A stretch of DNA of 64,000 bases, from NCBI GenBank assembly GCA_016800925.1, contig JABCPU010000024.1, positions 62,001 to 126,000 on the forward strand, written 5' to 3'. Shown in pieces: positions 57,801-64,000 of this stretch (its first letter is position 1; each line of letters opens with the position of its first letter). Position numbers and translations under genes: made by a program. The notes below the pieces were generated by a model that was not told the origin of the DNA, did not search any database, and worked only from the letters and a program-made list of their open reading frames with translations. The DNA comes from Suillus spraguei (Eukaryota > Basidiomycota > Agaricomycetes > Boletales > Suillaceae).

Positions 57801-60800
57801 TCTTCCGTCGTTCGTCCTCTCAGAGCATGCAAATGCCACCTTCAAACCCAGTTATCATGTCAGTATCACCAACGTTATCTTCATCAGGCGCTGGTGCTTC
57901 TGCAGCTCATCGGTTAAGGCAAGCCGCTCTCCAAACAAAGAATCAAGTCGTACTGTTCCGACTACTCCCGCCTCTTCACAGAAGAAATCGTCCGTGCTTA
58001 GCCTTGGCCTGCCTTCATTGCTGAAATCTAGTTCGCGGAGAAGTCTGCATGGGGATAAGAGTGATACTACCAAGGAAGTCAAGGAAGGCGCGAGGTCCAA
58101 GGATTCAGAGAAGGAAAAGTCGAAGCAAGACCAGAAGGATCGTAGTGAAAGCAGGATATCTTTGTTGATGGGACGTAAGAGAGGCAAGGTATGTACCTTC
58201 CCGTCGTTCACATTCGGAATGAACCTAACAATGTTGTGGGCCTACCAGACTCTATCGTCCACAGATCCAAAGAAGGGTGCCTCGGCCATTGCTTTACCAC
58301 CCATGCAGATGTCTGCATTACCTGCCACCACTGCTCAGCGTGTTGCGAATTTAAAGAACAGTTCATCGACGTCTAACCCTGCATCTACCATTACTCGGAC
58401 ACCATCTACATCCCGTGTAACCTCGCAGACTGTAAGCTCAATGCAAAAGCAATCAGATGCTTCGCTGCGGAGTCGAAACCAACCGTTGCCCACAATCGCT
58501 GGGTCGCCATCAGTTGGAACCACGGGGTATAGTATGACAAAGGAGTCGAAGGATTACCCACCTTCAGTGCTACTGAACTCGATAGGTGGCATGTCGAAGG
58601 AGACGCCAACCAAGATCCCTCGCATTTCGAGCCGTACCTCAGCTGCAGGATCTCCAGGACTTGTAGGTGCAACTGTCCCTAGTCGTCGCATCAGCCTTAA
58701 TGTCACCGCGCCTTCGACGGACCCTTCACCCACGCCTGCTGATCCTACAATGAACGAGTTTGGTGTTCTGGAGAATGGCGACGCACAGGTTGTGAAGGGA
58801 TCGGGTGAAGCGACAACAACAAGGCGACTCTCCGTCCGAGCTTCTCCGTCAATAAATTCCCGAGTTCCAAGGCAGGTCTCTGGGCCTCCATCCTCTGGTG
58901 GCATCCCTCGAAAGCCCAATCGTGATTCGGTCTCTTTCAGCACTCTACGTAAAGCGTCCACGGGCTCTGTGGCCTCCACTACCTCGGTGGCTCCTCCCAC
59001 CGAAACAACGCACTCGCATAGGTTTTCAGCTTTATCTCCATCGAAAGGTTTGAAACTGCTTAGCCCCAAGATATCTCTCTCCACACGTTCTTCAAACAAC
59101 AACAGTTCAATGTCTAACGTACACCGGGCTCAAGCAGGGACTCCTGCCTCAAGTCGTCAGTCGTTATCGACTCCTTCTCCAGTCCCTAGCACCATTGATG
59201 AAGAGGAACTTCTTGGCGATGAGGAGATGATGCAATACATCAGACGGCAGCAGACCAAGAAGATGGCACATGGGGCATCACAGGCTGAATTAGACGATCT
59301 GCTCAAGTTTCCAGAACCAATAACACCTAGCCCTGGATCGACGCCTCAGGGTCAGTTGCTTCCTCCCCCAAGAAGTTCAATGATTGATTTTGCACGCAGA
59401 GGTTTTAAATTCTTCGCAGGCTCAGTTCCTGTCCGATTATGAGAAAGAAGAAATTCTCAACTATCCCCAGGTTTACTGCATAGGTTCTGGGAGCCCGAAG
59501 AAGAAGGCCCATCCTGAGATTGTTGTCAACAATTTCGGCTACGATGATGAACGTGGTGATTACCAAGTAGTTAACGGCGATCATCTCGCTTTCCGCTACG
59601 AAATCATGGATACCTTGGGCAAGGGCTCATTCGGTCAAGTTCTAAACTGTAGAGATCACCAAACAGGCGAATCTGTTGCGATTAAGATCATCCGCAATAA
59701 AAAGCGTTTCCATCACCAAGCACTTGTGGAGATAAAGATCCTAGACAATCTTCGTAAATGGGTATGCGTCCACATTTACATTATTCTCAAAGGATGTATT
59801 TATGCGTCTTTCAGGACCACGAAGAGAAGCACCATGTCATCAAGATGACCGAGCATTTCTACTTCCGCAATCATCTCTGCATTGCCATGGAACTACTTAG
59901 CATCAATTTGTACGAATTAATCAAAGCAAACGGCTTTGTTGGATTCACAACTGCTTTGATACGACGCTTCACGAGCCAGATGATCTTGTCTCTGTGCTTG
60001 ATGCGACATCATCGCATAGTCCATTGCGATCTCAAGCCAGAGGTTCGTTGTTCTCGCAGTGCATGCACACTGTCTTATGATTCTGTTCAGAATGTCTTGT
60101 TACGACACCCTGCAAAGAGTGCTATCAAGGTCATAGATTTCGGCAGCAGCTGTTTGGAGCACGAGAAGAGTGAGTTCACTTTCACTATGTTTTTAGGATC
60201 TTACTGAGCCGCGTGTAGTCTATACTTATATCCAGAGTCGTTTCTATCGGTCGCCCGAAGTTATCCTGGGCATGAACTATCACATGGCTATTGACATGTG
60301 GAGTTTGGGTTGCATCCTTGCCGAGCTCTATACGGGATTCCCTATCTTCCCTGGTGAAAATGAGCAGGAGCAACTGTCTTGTATCATGGAGGTCTTGGGG
60401 CCCCCAGATAAGGACTTTATCAATCGTAGCTCCGAAAGCGACTCTTCTTTGGTAAGATGACACATGGATGATCTTCGATCACTTTCCTGACCGCTTTTCA
60501 AGACAACAATGGCGCACCCCGACCCGTTGTTAACTCTAAAGGTCGTCGTAGACGACCAGGCACGAAGACACTTGCCCAAGTTCTACGGTGTCAAGACGAT
60601 GATTTTGTTGACTTCATTGCGCGATGCCTTGTATGGGATCCCGAGCGAAGGATGAAACCTCAAGCAGCGTTGCAACATAACTTCCTCCGTGCAGGACGTC
60701 GAAGCAAGATTACTAGTCCCTCGCCAGCCACCACGAAGACTTTACTTCCTTCGTCTAAAACCAAAGTCGCTGAGACACCTAAGAAGTCGCAGATTAGTGC

Positions 60801-61041
60801 TCCCACTCCATTAACCGCCAGGACTTCACGAACGACCACGAACGGAGTACCCTCTACTCCAAACACGACTACCGTAGGATCATCATCTCGGACGTACCGA
60901 TCCGGCCAGTCACACGGCCTTTCCTCCCAATATTCCAGCCGGACACTCAGTGGGTTCGCAGTGAGTCGTCAATCCTCATCGGAAATGCCGTTCGAACAAG
61001 AGCTTATGAGCTGGCTGCAGACAACAGCGTCTTCGAAATGA
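54900..61041 (+). CDS. Class II DYRK kinase (Pom1/DYRK2-like) with very long Ser-rich N-terminus
   Basis: Dual-specificity Tyr-regulated kinase. The start is ATG 54900 ([15 protein letters not shown]); a 49-nt intron (55035-55083) brings [15 protein letters not shown] into frame. Further 49-nt introns lie at 55549-55597 and 59351-59399. About 1,350 residues of Ser/Pro/Thr-rich, probably disordered sequence precede the DYRK-homology box ([12 protein letters not shown]) and the kinase domain. The domain shows [40 protein letters not shown], the activation-loop YTY in [18 protein letters not shown], and [10 protein letters not shown]. The C-terminal GRRRRPGTK and a Ser/Thr-rich tail end at 61041. 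Two apparent one-base losses, near 57940 (35- or 32-nt intron possible) and near 60433, break the frame otherwise. Confidence 0.88.
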
Positions 61042-62800
61042 ACGATATTTGAAGCAAACACCTTTTTCGCTTCCTAGTACTTACTTCTTGGGGAATTTTG
61101 CTAGTTGCTAGAGTCTTACCCACAATAACAAGCTGGCCTTCCGATTCTTCATACCCGGTCTGCTGTATTTTACCCCTACTTGTCATTTGCATGTTATTCC
61201 ATAGGTTTTCTGCATATCATCGTAATGCTCGCATCACTCAATATAGTTTTCTACTTTTCTTGTGGTTTGCACGTCAAGCTCTTACCAACAGCGTGTCCTG
61301 TTCATTACAGATGCAAGAACTTCTACAGGGAGTCCGCAAACGATTCCAACTTGATCAGTCTATACATAAAATGGCCTGGTTGAACTTCGTGGCAGCAATT
61401 CCTCAGTGTTGGTAATCTCACATGTCATTTGTTTTCAGCATAAGGTTCGAAGAGCAAGGAGAGAACTGTAAGGATTTCGTACCCTGACACTGCTTCAAAA
61501 ATAAAACTTAAACGCTAGAGCGTTCGAGACCATCCACGTGACTTACGGATGCGAAAAGCGTTACTACCTTTCGTACTCGAGTCACGCGGATACATTCCTC
61601 TTTCTTTTCTTTCCTTACTTCACTGCCGTCTTCAACCCACATGCTTTCCGTCCCTATTACTATAAAACTCGTTATCTCTGTCTACTTTCAGTTACTTTCC
61701 CTCGTTACTGACTCACTATTTTCCTCGCCACCGTCAAAAATGCTCACTCGATCTTCACGCCCTCATTATTTTCTGTGGCGTACCCACGACGAAACCTTAT
61801 CATTTCCGTATATCTAGCGCATGTACACTTTGGTATCGACAGCGAATTCTATCCTAGAAGATTCCCGCTCACAAGCACCTCAAAAAGCACCTTAGAGAAA
61901 GCTCTTGAGACGTCCTATTATGTCACCTGTCCCAAAAGTCTTGTTTAGCGACCAGCTACCTATGACAAATGGATCCTTGTCTCTATATTGTAATTGATAT
62001 AGAAACACTCACATCTACTCGCTCGCATAACATCACAATTCCCTGCTGAACCCAAAACCAGCCTTACAGAACAATGCTCACAAAGTATACTGAAGACTGG
62101 ATGAGATCAGATACATTGTCCAGGATAGGAGGTTCAAGTGGCCACCTGGAGGAACAAATGAGAGAATGGAAATGAGCAGTTCACCTACTGTAAGGCTGTG
62201 TCAGAGTTCTCCTTGATAATTCAATCAAAGGAAAATAGTTTTTCAAGTTGAATCCCTTTGCAGCACCTGGCAGTGACAATGCATGTGTATAGTAAGTACT
62301 ATGCTTGCTAATTGCAACTTGACAGTAATTTTGTATGAAAACTTGTTGTTGAGTTGCTTAAAGATGTTAACCTCAGATAAATTTGGTCTGTGTCAAGTAC
62401 TAGGTATTGTTTTCGGGGGTTGACAGGAGCCCGAAAAAATCACATGAATTGGAAATCGCTCCCTCCTTGCGCGTAGAAAATAGAATGTAGCATATTCGCG
62501 CTATCAAAGTCGTTAACGTTAGATGCCAGATAAGAACTCGAGCATAACAATACTGCTCATGCACTCATGGTCATGTGAAAGAGGAAAACGCTAGAACAAA
62601 ACGTTGTGCAGCAAAAAAAAGTGCGGTAATATGGTCCGCTCATGCGTGCGTTCTGACTGTAGATGGATCGATAGTACCTGCATGCATCTAGTGTACATGC
62701 TACGCGGGAGACAAATACTCAAAAAACAATTACAAAACATAATCTCTTACCTACCATGGATCAGCTTGGTGAAACACCAATCACATCGTGTCATATGGGC
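61042..62800. other. Convergent intergenic region, no supported gene
   Basis: About 1.76 kb between the stop of the DYRK gene and the stop of the FAS1 gene. An open frame at 61098-61415 lacks a recognisable domain and is probably 3' UTR. CACGTGAC occurs at 61535-61542, with no adjacent start codon to assign it to. A CTTTCTTTTCTTTCC pyrimidine tract near 61600 with TATAAAAC near 61670 looks promoter-like, but no gene in step with it was found. Confidence 0.5.
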
Positions 62801-64000
62801 TTAATCATCTTGCACGGCCCATTGTGGCAACCACTCCTCCCAATCCTCCCACTGGTCGACGTCACCCGATTCATGCCCATGGTGTTTATGGTCTTTGTGG
62901 TGGCCACGAGGATCGAGCAAGTTTGTAATGATGTGCAAAGCGCCATTCCGTGCGGGAATGTCATACAGTCCAACATTGCGACCGTTGACCATGAACCTGG
63001 TGAAGTAGCGGGCAGGACCAGGAAGAGGAATTTTAGCTTTGTAGCGCGCAACATGAACATCTAAGGAATAGTTCTCCAGTAGGGTCGGAAGGGTGAGATT
63101 GTAAGCGTATAAAGGTTTGCCGGAGGGGTCTGCGGGGACACCAGCTTGCTGGTCATCAATGAAGGTAGTATAAGATGCAGTGTCATGCACGTAATCTACA
63201 AATACAGTTAGATGGAGAAGATCACTTTCTCAGTTTACTCGCCTGTGTGCAGCACGACTTGAGGCACGATATGATATTCCAGAAGTTTCTTGAGTGCTTT
63301 GGCGCCAAAGGGCGAAAACAAGAAAAGTCTTAATTTGTGGGGAAGACGCTGGAATGCTCCTGATGTGGGGGCAAAGAAAGTGGTGATTTCTGCGCCGATA
63401 AATGATCCATGACCACCATCCTTTCCGGGGGTCCACCAACGATCAACCGCACCAGTCAAGTCCACGCGCTGAATAGCAGACGTCTGCACAATGTAAAATA
63501 TAAAAGGGGCGAAGAAAAAAGGAACAAGATTACAAACTTACCACGTATGAGAAGGCCTCAGGAGCAATGAACATCTCACTGAACAAGGAAGGGGGAGGCA
63601 GGAGTGGAATGTTGATACTGTGGATTACACCTAATCCATCGTAAGCATATGCTCCGTGATTCAGTATCAAATCCAGCTCACCATTGCTAGCCTCAATATC
63701 GCGTCCTATAACATTTACCACAGTGTTAATCCTGAGACGAGGTGGAACAATCGTGCTCTGAACGCTCAAGCGCAATGGCTGATAGTCCATGCTCCCATCT
63801 TTCAATGTCAGATTCGTTGCATATGTAGAGTTTTGAACGAGTGCAGCAGAATCCAATTTCTCAGGTAGGATATGATATGCGAGGATACCGCGAATGATGC
63901 GGCCAAGTGCCTCCTTGCGGTGGTCCTTGTCACGAGACTCGGGAATGTCATCAAGTTCTTCAACCTGAAGGACGAGGTGGCCAAGGTCATGAGCTATATC
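62801..64000 (-). CDS. Fasciclin (FAS1) domain protein, 5' end outside window
   Basis: FAS1 domains mediate adhesion at the cell surface or wall. Two units are visible. The upstream one (63990-63530) has LGRIIRGILAYHILPEKLD, LRINTVVNVIGRDIEASNGEL and GVIHSINIPLLPP. The second has ITTFFAPTSGAFQRLP, KALKKLLEYHIVPQVVLHTGE, then across an intron DYVHDTASYTTF and MVNGRNVGLYDIPARNGALHIITNLLDP. The C-terminus is His/Asp/Glu-rich (HHKDHKHHGHESGD...WEEWLPQW) and ends at 62801, with no obvious GPI signal. Start, signal peptide and any further domains are beyond 64000. At least two short introns. Confidence 0.9.

Noticed and set aside
12702..64000. Biosynthetic, mating-type or defence gene cluster
   Set aside because: No backbone biosynthetic enzyme, homeodomain or pheromone-receptor gene, or cluster of related functions was found; the genes are dispersed housekeeping functions.

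Overview
The window reads as a basidiomycete nuclear contig, most likely an Agaricomycete. Protein-coding genes are split by many short introns of about 47-56 nt with GT...AG ends. The predicted proteins look basidiomycete-like, including a helical N-terminal domain fused to a TKL-type kinase. The lineage is inferred from gene architecture and recalled family knowledge; no search was possible.

Bases 1-12.5 kb are a transposon graveyard. It holds degenerate Ty3/gypsy gag-pol fragments on the minus strand and at least five gypsy LTR copies of one family (about 690-750 bp, starting TGTCATATACC). A second, unusual LTR of about 1.5 kb starts TGTAA, ends TTACA and contains a threefold 277-bp tandem repeat. 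There is also a 35-36-bp minisatellite and a 1,655-bp internally deleted hAT element inserted in one gypsy LTR with a perfect 8-bp target duplication. One solo LTR has a perfect 5-bp target duplication, and a copia-like LTR closes the block.

From 12.7 kb onward the window is gene-dense housekeeping DNA: mitochondrial Hsp78/ClpB disaggregase (-), exosome subunit Rrp45 (-) head to head with Trm112 (+), GalT (+), the Sae2/CtIP resection factor (-) head to head with a Nudix ADP-sugar pyrophosphatase (+), Sda1 (-), a RecQ/Sgs1-type helicase (-) head to head with kinetochore protein Nuf2 (+), an ING-type PHD protein (-), a helical-domain kinase with an HGN catalytic loop (+), the very large HEAT-repeat AP-1 accessory protein Laa1/HEATR5 (-) and the lipid-linked-oligosaccharide protein Rft1 (-). 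A 4.3-kb stretch without recognisable genes follows. Then come a small Zn2Cys6 transcription factor (-), another 2.6-kb regulatory-looking gap, a large class II DYRK kinase (+), and a FAS1-domain protein (-) whose 5' end lies beyond the window.

The genes do not form a biosynthetic or defence cluster. Themes that can be supported are DNA-end resection (Sae2 and RecQ within 10 kb), ribosome and RNA maturation (Rrp45, Trm112, Sda1), and a shared promoter octamer CACGTGAC close upstream of four genes. Four conserved genic positions look as if one base is missing, each in a short homopolymer. This suggests residual long-read assembly errors rather than four independent pseudogenisations. I did not find a clearly new biological system. 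The most interesting items are the composite/nested mobile elements, an 8-nt microexon in the kinase gene, and the promoter octamer.
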